DNA from: Schlegelella_A sp038241255
GTDB lineage: Bacteria; Pseudomonadota; Gammaproteobacteria; Burkholderiales; Burkholderiaceae_C
Assembly: GCA_038241255.1 (NCBI GenBank)
Contig: JBBRFW010000080.1
Coordinates: 1 to 16,090, forward strand
Length of the DNA stretch: 16,090 nucleotides
Reading direction: 5' to 3'
Position 1 is the stretch's first letter. Each line of letters starts with the position of its first letter. The notes beneath the pieces were generated by a model, which saw only the letters and a program-made list of their open reading frames with translations, searched no databases and was not told the DNA's origin. Below, piece by piece: positions 6,754 through 13,755 of the stretch. Made by a program: the position numbers and the translations under genes.

Positions 6754-7731
6754 TCAGTCGTTCGTCATCACTACCTTGCCGCGGACGGTGCGGCTGCCCA
6801 TCAGCTCGTAGGCGGCGGGAAGCTCGCGCATCGGCAGGCGGCGATCGATGATCGGCTTGACCTTGCCCTCGTCGTACCAGCGCGCGAGCTCCTTCAGCGC
6901 CTCGGCGTGCGCCTTCGGCTCGCGCCGGGCGAACTCGCCCCAGAACACGCCGACGATCGAAGCACCCTTGAGCAGGGCAAGGTTGAGCGGCAGCGCGGGG
7001 ATCGCACCCTGCGCGAAGCCGACGACGAGATAGCGGCCGCGCCAGGCGATCGAACGGAACACCGGCTCGGCGAGATCGCCGCCCACGGGGTCGTAGACGA
7101 CGTCGGGCCCCTTGCCGGCAGCGAGCTGCTTGAGTTCGTCGCGAATGTTGGCGCGGGTGTAGTTGATCGTCGCATCGGCGCCGATTGATCGACAGAGCTC
7201 GCATTTCTCGTCGCTTGAGGCGGCGGCGATCACGTGCGCGCCTAACACCTTGCCGATCTGGATCGCCGCAGTGCCGACGCCGCCGGCGGCGCCGAGGACG
7301 AGCAGCGTCTCGCCGCTCTTCAGCGCGCCGCGATCGACGAGCGCGTGATGGGTCGTGCCGTAGGTGAGGATGAACGCGGCCGCATCGTCGAATGGGAAGC
7401 CCGCGGGCAGCGGCATGACCAGCCCGGCGTTGACAACCGCGTGCGTGCCGAAGCCGCCGGTGCCGCCGAATGCCGCCACCGCGTCGCCGGCCTTGAGATG
7501 CCTGACGCCTTCGCCTACCGCTTCCACCGTCCCCGCATACTCGGAGCCGGGGACGAAGGGGAGGGGCGGCTTCATCTGGTATTTGTTCTGGACGATGAGC
7601 AGGTCGGGGAAATTCAGGCTCGCGGCGCGGATCGCGATGCGGACCTCGCCAGCCTTCGGCTCCGGTGTCGGCAGGTCCTTCCATTGCAGCGCATCGACGC
7701 CGGTCGGGTTCTCGCAGAGCCAGGCTTGCAT
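6754..7731 (-). CDS. NADPH:quinone oxidoreductase-like MDR family protein
   Basis: A 325-residue medium-chain dehydrogenase/reductase of the zinc-free quinone oxidoreductase type, expected to reduce quinones or enones with NAD(P)H in the cytoplasm. The GroES-like N-terminal half includes 'PFVPGSEYAGTVEAVGEGV' (59-77). The Rossmann half has the nucleotide motif G-A-A-G-G-V-G at 147-153. The C-terminus 'GSRTVRGKVVM' is typical, and the Cys/His ligands of zinc alcohol dehydrogenases are absent. The same frame stays open upstream across surE and pcm to about 9273, but that extension is antisense and Arg/Ala-rich. The ATG at complement 7731 gives the normal family N-terminus and has GAAAGG 7 nt upstream. 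The gene is divergent from surE with 105 bp between them. True substrate unknown. Confidence 0.92.
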   Translation of the reverse strand: MQAWLCENPTGVDALQWKDLPTPEPKAGEVRIAIRAASLNFPDLLIVQNKYQMKPPLPFVPGSEYAGTVEAVGEGVRHLKAGDAVAAFGGTGGFGTHAVVNAGLVMPLPAGFPFDDAAAFILTYGTTHHALVDRGALKSGETLLVLGAAGGVGTAAIQIGKVLGAHVIAAASSDEKCELCRSIGADATINYTRANIRDELKQLAAGKGPDVVYDPVGGDLAEPVFRSIAWRGRYLVVGFAQGAIPALPLNLALLKGASIVGVFWGEFARREPKAHAEALKELARWYDEGKVKPIIDRRLPMRELPAAYELMGSRTVRGKVVMTND

Positions 7732-7746
7732 GTTCGGACCTTTCGC

Positions 7747-7766
7747 CAGCGCCGCACTCGGCGCTG
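7747..7766 (-). promoter_or_regulatory. Stem-loop in the leader of the MDR oxidoreductase gene
   Basis: CAGCGCC (7747-7753) and GGCGCTG (7760-7766) are exact inverse complements around a 6-nt loop. On the reverse strand this hairpin lies just before the GAAAGG ribosome binding site (complement 7739-7744). A TATCAT -10-like hexamer is at complement 7776-7781. The hairpin could affect ribosome access; no experiment or alignment supports this. Confidence 0.35.
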
Positions 7767-7785
7767 CTGCAGAACATGATACGCA

Positions 7786-7795
7786 GCGATATCGC
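7786..7795. promoter_or_regulatory. 10-bp palindrome in the surE/oxidoreductase divergent promoter region
   Basis: GCGATATCGC is a perfect palindrome lying between the -10-like elements of the two divergent genes. A looser inverted pair AGTCG/CGACT (7804-7808, 7816-7820) follows where a surE -35 would be expected. Possible operator sites, seen by symmetry only. Confidence 0.3.
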
Positions 7796-7823
7796 GAACG
7801 CGAAGTCGTCGCGGGCGACTGCC

Positions 7824-7829
7824 TACAAT
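7824..7829 (+). promoter_or_regulatory. -10 element for surE, placed for a leaderless mRNA
   Basis: TACAAT matches the -10 consensus at five of six positions and ends 7 nt before the surE ATG at 7837. Transcription would start at or next to the ATG. No good -35 sequence is at 16-18 bp spacing and there is no Shine-Dalgarno sequence. Confidence 0.5.
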
Positions 7830-7836
7830 CTTCGTC

Positions 7837-8592
7837 ATGCGCATCCTCATCGCCAACGACGACGGCTATCTCGCCCCGGGGCTGGCTGCACTCGTCAAGG
7901 CGTGCGAGGGACTCGGCGAGCTCGACGTGGTCGCGCCCGAGCAGAACGCGAGCGGCACGTCGAACTCGCTCACGCTCAACCGGGGGCTGTCGGTGTACAC
8001 GGCCGCGAACGGGTATTGCTACATCAATGGCACGCCGTCGGATTGCGTTCACCTCGCTCTCTCGGGGCTGCTCGAGCACCGGCCCGATCTTGTCGTCTCG
8101 GGAATCAACCAGGGCGCGAACATGGGCGACGACACGCTCTACTCGGGCACCGTCGCGGCGGCGATGGAAGGCTTTCTGTTCGGTATCCCGGCGATCGCGT
8201 TCTCGCAGGTGCAGAAGGGCTGGCAGGATCTCGACGCCGCCGCGCGCGTCGCGCGCAGCGTGATCGAGCACGTCTTGCGCGATCCGCCCGCGCAAGCCCA
8301 CTACCTTCTCAACGTCAACATCCCCAATCGGGCCGACGCGGACACGCGGCCGCGCCGCATCACCCGGCTCGGCCGGCGCCATGCGAGCGAGCCAGTGATC
8401 CGGCAGGTGAGCCCGCGCGGCGACACCCTCTACTGGATCGGCCCGGCGGGCGATGCGCGCGAGGCGGGCCCGGGCACTGACTTCCATGCCACCGCCAATG
8501 GCGAGGTCTCGCTCACGCCGCTGCACGTCGACCTCACCGACCACGCGACGCTGCCGGCGTGGCGGCGCTGGATCGATCCGGTGGCGAGATGA
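7837..8592 (+). CDS. surE: 5'/3'-nucleotidase SurE
   Basis: A 251-residue SurE, the usual length. SurE is a metal-dependent cytoplasmic phosphatase that removes phosphate from nucleoside monophosphates and is linked to stationary-phase survival. The N-terminus 'MRILIANDDG' carries the metal ligands Asp8 and Asp9, Ser39 lies in 'NASGTSNSL', and Asn91 in 'SGINQGANMGDDTLYSGTV' is the fourth ligand. All are present. The ATG is fixed by the family start 'MRILI.NDDG'. The stop overlaps the start of pcm (ATGA at 8589-8592), so the two are translationally coupled. This gene opens the surE-pcm-nlpD cluster. Confidence 0.97.
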   Translation: MRILIANDDGYLAPGLAALVKACEGLGELDVVAPEQNASGTSNSLTLNRGLSVYTAANGYCYINGTPSDCVHLALSGLLEHRPDLVVSGINQGANMGDDTLYSGTVAAAMEGFLFGIPAIAFSQVQKGWQDLDAAARVARSVIEHVLRDPPAQAHYLLNVNIPNRADADTRPRRITRLGRRHASEPVIRQVSPRGDTLYWIGPAGDAREAGPGTDFHATANGEVSLTPLHVDLTDHATLPAWRRWIDPVAR

Positions 8593-9434
8593 CGGCCGAG
8601 CGCTCGGGGCGCAGGTTTCCGCTCGCGCTCGGCCGCCTGGGTGAAACGGACGGGGAGAAGACGGCGGGCGCGCGGGCGCCGGTGCCTGTCGCCGCGCCCG
8701 CGCTGATCCGGCCGCAGCGTCACGTCGCCGCAGCGCATGCCGATACGCGCCGGCGCAGTACGGCGGTGGGGCTGGGCCTGGACTCGGCCGACGTTCGCGC
8801 CCGCATGGTCGAGCGGTTGCGTGCCGTGGGCGTGACGCACCCGCACGTCCTGGCCGCGTTTGCAAAGGTGCCGCGCCATCTCTTCGTCGACGCCGCGCTC
8901 GCGACGCAGGCCTATGAAGACACCAGTCTTCCGATCGGCCACGGACAGACCATTTCGAAGCCTTCGGTGGTCGCCCGCATGCTGGAGCTGCTCTTCGGCG
9001 GCGCGCGCGCCGCCGCTGCCGGCGACCTCGGTGCAGTGCTCGAGATCGGCACCGGCTGCGGCTATCAAGTGGCGCTGCTGTGCTGTCTCGGCAAGCGCGT
9101 CGTCTCGGTCGAGCGCCTGAGGCCGCTGCACGAGAAGGCTCGCGAGCTGCTCGCGCCGATGCGCGATAGCCGCCTTCGCCTGGTGTTCGACGACGGCATG
9201 CGCGGCCATCCCCCCAATGCGCCGTACGACAGCATCGTCGCCGCGGCGGGCGGGAGCGAGATCCCTCAGCCATGGCTCGATCAGCTTGCGGTCGGCGGCC
9301 GGCTTGTCTCGCCGGTACAGCATCCGGGCGGCGGCCAAGTCCTCGTCGTCGTCGATCGCCACGAGGATCGCTACACGCGCAGCGTTCACGAGGCGGTGAA
9401 GTTCGTCCCCTTAAAATCGGGACTTGCTGGCTGA
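8589..9434 (+). CDS. pcm: Protein-L-isoaspartate O-methyltransferase
   Basis: A 281-residue SAM-dependent methyltransferase that starts repair of isoaspartyl residues in damaged proteins. Visible are the substrate-region motif 'DTSLPIGHGQTIS' (111-123), the SAM-binding motif 'VLEIGTGCGYQ' (150-160) and the C-terminal 'VKFVPLKSG'. It is longer than the roughly 210-residue enterobacterial enzyme because of an N-terminal extension of about 60 residues rich in Arg and Ala; I recall such extensions in betaproteobacterial Pcm. The start is the ATG at 8589, which overlaps the surE stop. A GTG at 8559 is possible but lies inside surE. A -10-like TAAAAT at 9412-9417, inside the 3' end of the gene, could serve nlpD. 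Confidence 0.95.
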   Translation: MTAERSGRRFPLALGRLGETDGEKTAGARAPVPVAAPALIRPQRHVAAAHADTRRRSTAVGLGLDSADVRARMVERLRAVGVTHPHVLAAFAKVPRHLFVDAALATQAYEDTSLPIGHGQTISKPSVVARMLELLFGGARAAAAGDLGAVLEIGTGCGYQVALLCCLGKRVVSVERLRPLHEKARELLAPMRDSRLRLVFDDGMRGHPPNAPYDSIVAAAGGSEIPQPWLDQLAVGGRLVSPVQHPGGGQVLVVVDRHEDRYTRSVHEAVKFVPLKSGLAG

Positions 9435-9480
9435 CGATGAAGATCGAACTTTCTCAATGCTCCTGACCGATGCCTCGGCG

Positions 9481-10404
9481 ATGCGCCGAAGCGCCCTCCT
9501 GATCGCCGGCGTGCTGGTCGCCGGCTGTGCGCTGACGCCCAACCGCGCCCCCATCGAAGAACGTTCCGGCACGCCGCGTGCGACCGTGGCCGCGGCAAGC
9601 CCCGCGCAGAGCCCGGCGTCGGCCGCAGAGGCGGCGCCCACACCGGCCGTCGACACCAACAGCGGCAAGCCTGGCTTCTACACCGTGAAGCCCGGCGACA
9701 CCTTGATCCGGATCGGCCTCGACAACGGCCAGAACTGGAAAGACCTAATGCGCTGGAACAACATGGTCAACCCGAACCTGATCGAGGTCGGCCAGGTGAT
9801 CCGTATCGTCGCTCCCGGCGTCGATCCGAGCGTCGCGACGTCGCGGCCGGTGACGACGGCGCGTGTGGAAACGCGGCCGCTGGAGCCCAGGCCCGGCAGT
9901 GCGATCGTGCCGTCGGCCGGGTCTTCATTGACGCCGGCGACGTCGATCGCGCCAGTCGCCTCGGCCGCGAGCGCGCCGGCCGCGCCAGTACGTGAAGCGC
10001 CGCCTCCGGTGTCGGCCACGCCGCGCGAGGCCGACGACGAGGTCAACTGGGCGTGGCCGGCGACGGCGCCGGTTTCGACGCCCTTCGACGATGCGCGCAA
10101 CAAGGGGCTCGTGTTTCGCGGCAAGGCGGGCGATCCGGTCTATGCAGCCGCCGATGGCCGCGTCGTCTACGCGGGCTCCGGGCTGCGCGGGTACGGGAAC
10201 CTCGTGATCCTCAAGCACAACGCGGTCTACCTCACCGCCTACGCCCACAACCAGACCCTGCTCGTCAAGGACGACCAGGCCGTCAAGCGCGGCCAGAAGA
10301 TCGCCGAAATGGGCTCCACTGACGCCGACGGTGTGCAGCTGCACTTCGAGATCCGGCGCCAGGGCAAGCCGATCGATCCCGCGCGACTGCTGCCGGCGCG
10401 CTAG
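9481..10404 (+). CDS. nlpD: Lipoprotein NlpD (LysM plus degenerate LytM/M23 domain), amidase activator
   Basis: With the ATG at 9481 the product is 307 residues. It starts with a lipoprotein signal, 'MRRSALLIAGVLVAGC', whose lipobox L-V-A-G-C puts the lipidated Cys at 16. A LysM peptidoglycan-binding domain (67-111) follows, then a Pro/Ala/Thr-rich linker (112-186), then a LytM domain (206-307). The LytM zinc site is degenerate: the usual H-x-G-x-D is N-K-G-L-V and the usual H-x-H is Q-L-H. This is as in E. coli NlpD, which activates the amidase AmiC at the septum and is not itself a hydrolase. Start alternatives are ATG 9457 and TTG 9424, the latter overlapping pcm. Signal-peptide shape favours 9481. 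The gene is followed 17 bp later by the exonuclease gene, not by rpoS. Confidence 0.93.
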   Translation: MRRSALLIAGVLVAGCALTPNRAPIEERSGTPRATVAAASPAQSPASAAEAAPTPAVDTNSGKPGFYTVKPGDTLIRIGLDNGQNWKDLMRWNNMVNPNLIEVGQVIRIVAPGVDPSVATSRPVTTARVETRPLEPRPGSAIVPSAGSSLTPATSIAPVASAASAPAAPVREAPPPVSATPREADDEVNWAWPATAPVSTPFDDARNKGLVFRGKAGDPVYAAADGRVVYAGSGLRGYGNLVILKHNAVYLTAYAHNQTLLVKDDQAVKRGQKIAEMGSTDADGVQLHFEIRRQGKPIDPARLLPAR

Positions 10405-10421
10405 CGAACCGCGACGCGCCA

Positions 10422-11375
10422 ATGTCTCCGGTCCTCGCCTTCGACATCGAGACGATCCCCGACGTCGCCGGCCTGCGCATCCTGCGCGGCGCAGATCCGA
10501 TGTCGAGCGACGCCGATGTCTACGCCGCCGAGATCGCCGACCGGGCCGCACGCAACAAGAGCGACTTCATGCCCCTGCACCTGCAGCGCGTGCTGGTCGT
10601 CTCGTGCGTCTTCCGCGCCGGCAAGGGCTTGCAGGTGCGCTCCTTCGTCGACCTCGAGCGCGACGGAAGGAGCGAGGAGGCGAGCGTCATCCAGGATTTC
10701 TTCGACCGCGTCGACGAGCGCCGCCCTCAGCTTGTCAGCTGGAACGGGGGTGGCTTTGACCTGCCGGTGCTGCAGCAGCGAGGCCTCCGTCACGGCGTCG
10801 TCGCCGGCCGCTATTGGGACATGGGCGACGACGATCGCGAGTACCGCTACAACAACTACATCAGCCGCTACCACCTGCGCCACATCGACCTGATGGACCT
10901 GCTCGCGATGTACCAGTCGCGCGCCAACGCGCCGCTCGACGCCATGGCCAAGCTCTGCGGCTTCCCCGGCAAACTGGGGATGGACGGCTCGCAGGTCTAC
11001 GGCGCCTATCTCGAGGGCCGGCGCGACGAAATCCGCCGCTATTGCGAAACCGATGCGATGAACACCTATCTCCTTTGGTGCCGCTTCGAGAAGATGCGTG
11101 GGCGCCTCGACGAAGCGGGCTACCTGCGGGAGATCGGCATCGCGCGTGAAGCGGTGGCGGCCATCGACGCGCCGCACTGGGCCGAGTACCTGGCGGCGTG
11201 GCCGCTCGAAGAAGGCCGCGCTCCAAGATCGCCGACGAGCGCCGCGGCCGCGGCTGATGCCGAGATGGGAGCGGTGGCCGCCTCCGGGATCGACCCGATC
11301 GCGATCGTCGAAACGACGAGCGAGACGAAGACCAACGAGACCGTCTACATCGATTCCTCGAGCATCCGCGCGTAG
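10422..11375 (+). CDS. Predicted PolB-like 3'-5' exonuclease (DnaQ superfamily, DEDDy)
   Basis: A 317-residue protein with the exonuclease core of family B DNA polymerases but no polymerase domain. Motif ExoI is 'FDIET' with Asp8 and Glu10. ExoII is 'SWNGGGFDLPVL' with Asn108 and Asp113. ExoIII is 'YCETDAMNTY' with Tyr207 and Asp211, so the DEDDy acidic set is complete. It probably trims single-stranded 3' ends in DNA or RNA; the cellular role is not established. After about residue 265 comes a low-complexity Ala-rich tail of some 50 residues that looks longer than I expect for the family. Its last 31 bp overlap the 3' end of the convergent dehydrogenase gene. It starts 17 bp after nlpD, so it is probably co-transcribed with it. 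No ribosome binding site is evident. Confidence 0.9.
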   Translation: MSPVLAFDIETIPDVAGLRILRGADPMSSDADVYAAEIADRAARNKSDFMPLHLQRVLVVSCVFRAGKGLQVRSFVDLERDGRSEEASVIQDFFDRVDERRPQLVSWNGGGFDLPVLQQRGLRHGVVAGRYWDMGDDDREYRYNNYISRYHLRHIDLMDLLAMYQSRANAPLDAMAKLCGFPGKLGMDGSQVYGAYLEGRRDEIRRYCETDAMNTYLLWCRFEKMRGRLDEAGYLREIGIAREAVAAIDAPHWAEYLAAWPLEEGRAPRSPTSAAAAADAEMGAVAASGIDPIAIVETTSETKTNETVYIDSSSIRA

Positions 11376-12505
11376 TCGTCACGGCTCGCGACGCGCGGAT
11401 TGGTCTTGTGTGTGTGATCGGCCATCGCGCCGTCGATGATCCGCTCGTACATCGCGTCGGCGACGCCGAGTTCGGCGAGACCCGCGGGCAGGCCGAGGCG
11501 CCGGTTGACGGCGCGGATCGCGTCGGCGACCGCTTCGGCAGCGGCCGCGGCGCCCGCGCCCCGCGCCGGCAGGCCCATCGCGTGCGCCATGCGCTCCAGG
11601 CGCCGCTCCTTGACGATCGTCGGCGCGCTGGCGTTGAACTTCACGACCGCGGGCAGGAACATCGCGTTGAGGGTGCCGTGGTGCAGTTTCGGGTTGGCGC
11701 CGCCGAGGCTGTGGCTCAGGCTGTGAACGCAGCCGAGCCCCTTCTGGAACGCCATCGCGCCCTGCATGCTCGCGCTCATCATCTGGAAGCGCGCGTCGCG
11801 GTCGCTCCCGTCGCGCGTCGCGCGCTCTATGTTCGCCCAAGCGCGCTCGAGGCCGTCAAGGGCGATGCCGTCGGCGGGCGGGTTGACGGCCGGCGCCATG
11901 AAGGTCTCCATGCAGTGCGCGATCGCGTCCATGCCGGTCGCCGCGGTCAGGAACGGCGGCAGCCCGAGGGTCAGCTCGGGGTCGCAGATGGCCGCTTTCG
12001 GCACCAGGTGCCAGCTGTGGAAGCCCAGCTTGCGGCCGTCGTCCACAATGACGATGGCGCCGCGCGCGACTTCGCTGCCGGTGCCCGCGGTCGTCGGAAT
12101 CGCGATCAGCGGTGCGACGCGTTCGCTGATGCGCGCGCTGCCGCCTTCGATGGTTGCGTAGGTGGTGAGAGGGCCCGGGTGTGTGGCCGCGATCGCGACG
12201 CCCTTGGCGAGGTCGATGCTCGAGCCGCCGCCGATCGCCACCAGGCCGTCGCAGCCTTCGGCCCGATAGACGTCGGCGGCCGCGCGCACCGCGCGCTCGG
12301 TTGGATTCGAGGGCGTGGCATCGAAGACGGCGTGCGGTCGGCCGCCGAGAGCGGCGAGAGCACGCTCGAGCAAGCCGGCCGCGCGAACGTCGGCGTCCGT
12401 GACGACCAGGGGCTTGCCGATGCCGGCGCGCTCGAGCTCCTCCGGCAGCAGAGCCAAGGCCCCGAAGTCGAGCTGGACCTGCGCGATGTAGCTGATGAGT
12501 GCCAT
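11345..12505 (-). CDS. Iron-containing (type III) alcohol dehydrogenase
   Basis: A 386-residue protein, the usual length for the family, which oxidises alcohols or reduces aldehydes with NAD(P). The nucleotide motif 'GGGSSIDLAKG' is at 92-102, and 'TAGTGSEVARGAIV' at 139-152. Predicted metal ligands are Asp193 and His197 in 'GMDAIAHCME', His261 in 'HSLSHSLGG' and His276 in 'HHGTLNAM'. All are present, so it should be active. The frame extends upstream to 12649, but that part is Arg-rich and antisense to the neighbour; the ATG at complement 12505 ('MALISYIAQVQLDFG') gives the normal family N-terminus. No clear ribosome binding site. It is divergent from the thioesterase/GNAT gene and converges with a 31-bp overlap on the exonuclease gene. 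Substrate not predictable; 4-hydroxybutyrate-type or short-chain alcohol are possibilities. Confidence 0.94.
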   Translation of the reverse strand: MALISYIAQVQLDFGALALLPEELERAGIGKPLVVTDADVRAAGLLERALAALGGRPHAVFDATPSNPTERAVRAAADVYRAEGCDGLVAIGGGSSIDLAKGVAIAATHPGPLTTYATIEGGSARISERVAPLIAIPTTAGTGSEVARGAIVIVDDGRKLGFHSWHLVPKAAICDPELTLGLPPFLTAATGMDAIAHCMETFMAPAVNPPADGIALDGLERAWANIERATRDGSDRDARFQMMSASMQGAMAFQKGLGCVHSLSHSLGGANPKLHHGTLNAMFLPAVVKFNASAPTIVKERRLERMAHAMGLPARGAGAAAAAEAVADAIRAVNRRLGLPAGLAELGVADAMYERIIDGAMADHTHKTNPRVASRDDYARMLEESM

Positions 12506-12569
12506 GCGCCAGTCTGGCACACTGCGGCGCCGCCCTGCGAGCCCGCCATGGCATCGCCGCGTCCTCGTC

Positions 12570-13427
12570 ATGCAAAGATCGGACTTCCGTTTCCTCGAGC
12601 GCCTGCGCGTGCGCTGGGCCGAGATCGACGCCCAGCAGATCGTCTTCAACGCCCACTACCTCACCTACTTCGACACCGCCGTCGCCGGCTACTGGCGGGC
12701 GCTCGCGATGCCGTACGCGGCGACGATGCGATCGCTCGGTGGCGACATGTTCGTCCGCAAGGCGACGCTCGAATACCTCGGCTCCGCGCAGTACGACGAC
12801 ATGCTCGAGATCGGCATGCGCTGCGCTCGCGTCGGCAAGTCGTCGATGATGTTCGTCGGCGGCGCGTTCCGACAGGAGCGCCTGCTCGTCAGCACCGAGC
12901 TGATCTACGTCTTCGCTGATCCCCACGCCAAGGTGCCGTTGCCGGTTCCTGCGTCGCTGCGCGAACTGTTCGAGCGCTTCGAGACCGGCGCGCTGATGGT
13001 CGACGTCCAGGTCGGCTCGTGGCGCGAGCTCGAGGCTTCGGCGCGTCCGATTCGCGCCGAGGTCTTCATCGGCGAGCAGCGAATCCCGGCCGAGATGGAA
13101 TGGGACGACGCCGATGTCGACGCGATCCATGCCGTCGCCTTCAACCGGCTCGGCCGGGCCCTCGGCACCGGACGCATGCTCGAGCACGTACCCGGCGTCG
13201 CCAAGATCGGGCGCATGGCCGTCGCGGCGTCGTCCCGTCACGCCGGCGTCGGCCGCGCGATGCTCGACACACTTCTCGAGGCCGCCCGCACCCGCGGCGA
13301 CCGCGAGGTCGTGCTCCATGCCCAGCTCGTCGCCGCGCCTTTCTACGAGCGCGCCGGCTTCGTCCGCCGCGGCCCGGAGTTCGACGAGGCGGGCATCTCT
13401 CACGTCGAGATGTTGCGCGTGTTGTAG
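12570..13427 (+). CDS. YbgC/FadM-type acyl-CoA thioesterase fused to an ElaA-like GNAT acetyltransferase
   Basis: A 285-residue two-domain protein. Residues 1-130 form a hot-dog 4HBT domain: 'RVRWAEIDAQQIVFNAHYL' carries the catalytic Asp20 in the place of the YbgC aspartate, and such domains hydrolyse short or hydroxylated acyl-CoAs. From about 140 follows a GNAT domain resembling ElaA ('RAEVFIGEQRIPAEMEWDD', then the acetyl-CoA loop 'RHAGVGRAML' at 223-232, then 'APFYERAGF'). There is no stop or frameshift at the junction. The start was placed at ATG 12570 because the family N-terminus begins there. ATG 12495 and 12504 would add an Arg/Pro-rich leader and overlap the divergent dehydrogenase start. 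The gene ends 13 bp from the convergent DUF4936 gene. Whether both activities act on one substrate is unknown. Confidence 0.88.
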   Translation: MQRSDFRFLERLRVRWAEIDAQQIVFNAHYLTYFDTAVAGYWRALAMPYAATMRSLGGDMFVRKATLEYLGSAQYDDMLEIGMRCARVGKSSMMFVGGAFRQERLLVSTELIYVFADPHAKVPLPVPASLRELFERFETGALMVDVQVGSWRELEASARPIRAEVFIGEQRIPAEMEWDDADVDAIHAVAFNRLGRALGTGRMLEHVPGVAKIGRMAVAASSRHAGVGRAMLDTLLEAARTRGDREVVLHAQLVAAPFYERAGFVRRGPEFDEAGISHVEMLRVL

Positions 13428-13440
13428 CGCCGACAGCGCC

Positions 13441-13749
13441 TCAGGTGGCGACCTCGAACGCTTCGCTGTGGCGCCTGCCTTCGATCAGCGCGACGAGTGT
13501 CTGCGCCGCCACGGCGATCGCGGTCTCGATCTCCCGGTCGATGCCCGGACTGTCCGTTTCGGCGGCGGCACGCGCGTAGGTCTCCATCCAGGTGGCGATC
13601 TCGCCTTCGTCGCGAACGAGCAGGCGCGCCAGCAGGTCGGGCCACCTGTCGGCGAGCGATCGCTGCAATGCCGCGACGGCGCAGTGCGCTTCGTCGGCCC
13701 GTTCGCGCCTAACGCGGTACCAGACGAAGAGCTCGCGGCGCGCCGTCAC
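13441..13749 (-). CDS. DUF4936 family protein
   Basis: A 102-residue protein of unknown function. The pattern 'ELFVWYRV' at the N-terminus, 'WPDLLARLLVRDEGEIATW' and 'ME.Y' in the middle fits DUF4936, a small beta-alpha family found next to ygfZ in many betaproteobacteria. The start is GTG, 6 bp after the ygfZ stop, so it is the second gene of a ygfZ-DUF4936 operon and probably coupled to it. No ribosome binding site, signal peptide or membrane segment is seen. The fold recalls ferredoxin-like stress-responsive dimers, but this is only an impression. Confidence 0.8.
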   Translation of the reverse strand: MTARRELFVWYRVRRERADEAHCAVAALQRSLADRWPDLLARLLVRDEGEIATWMETYARAAAETDSPGIDREIETAIAVAAQTLVALIEGRRHSEAFEVAT

Positions 13750-13755
13750 TGCCGG

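Noticed and set aside
7732..9273. Reverse-strand frame continuing from the quinone reductase through surE and pcm (839 codons in all)
   Set aside because: The upstream part is antisense to two well-identified genes and is Arg/Ala-rich. The reductase has its own family-type ATG with a ribosome binding site at complement 7731.
11408..12919. Forward-strand 503-codon frame antisense to the iron dehydrogenase
   Set aside because: Composition is Arg/Ala/Gly-rich with no family motifs; the opposite strand carries a complete iron dehydrogenase. It is a GC-bias shadow.
11856..13403. Reverse-strand 515-codon frame antisense to the thioesterase/GNAT fusion
   Set aside because: No recognisable motifs. 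It overlaps two real genes in other frames, and long antisense frames are expected at this GC content.
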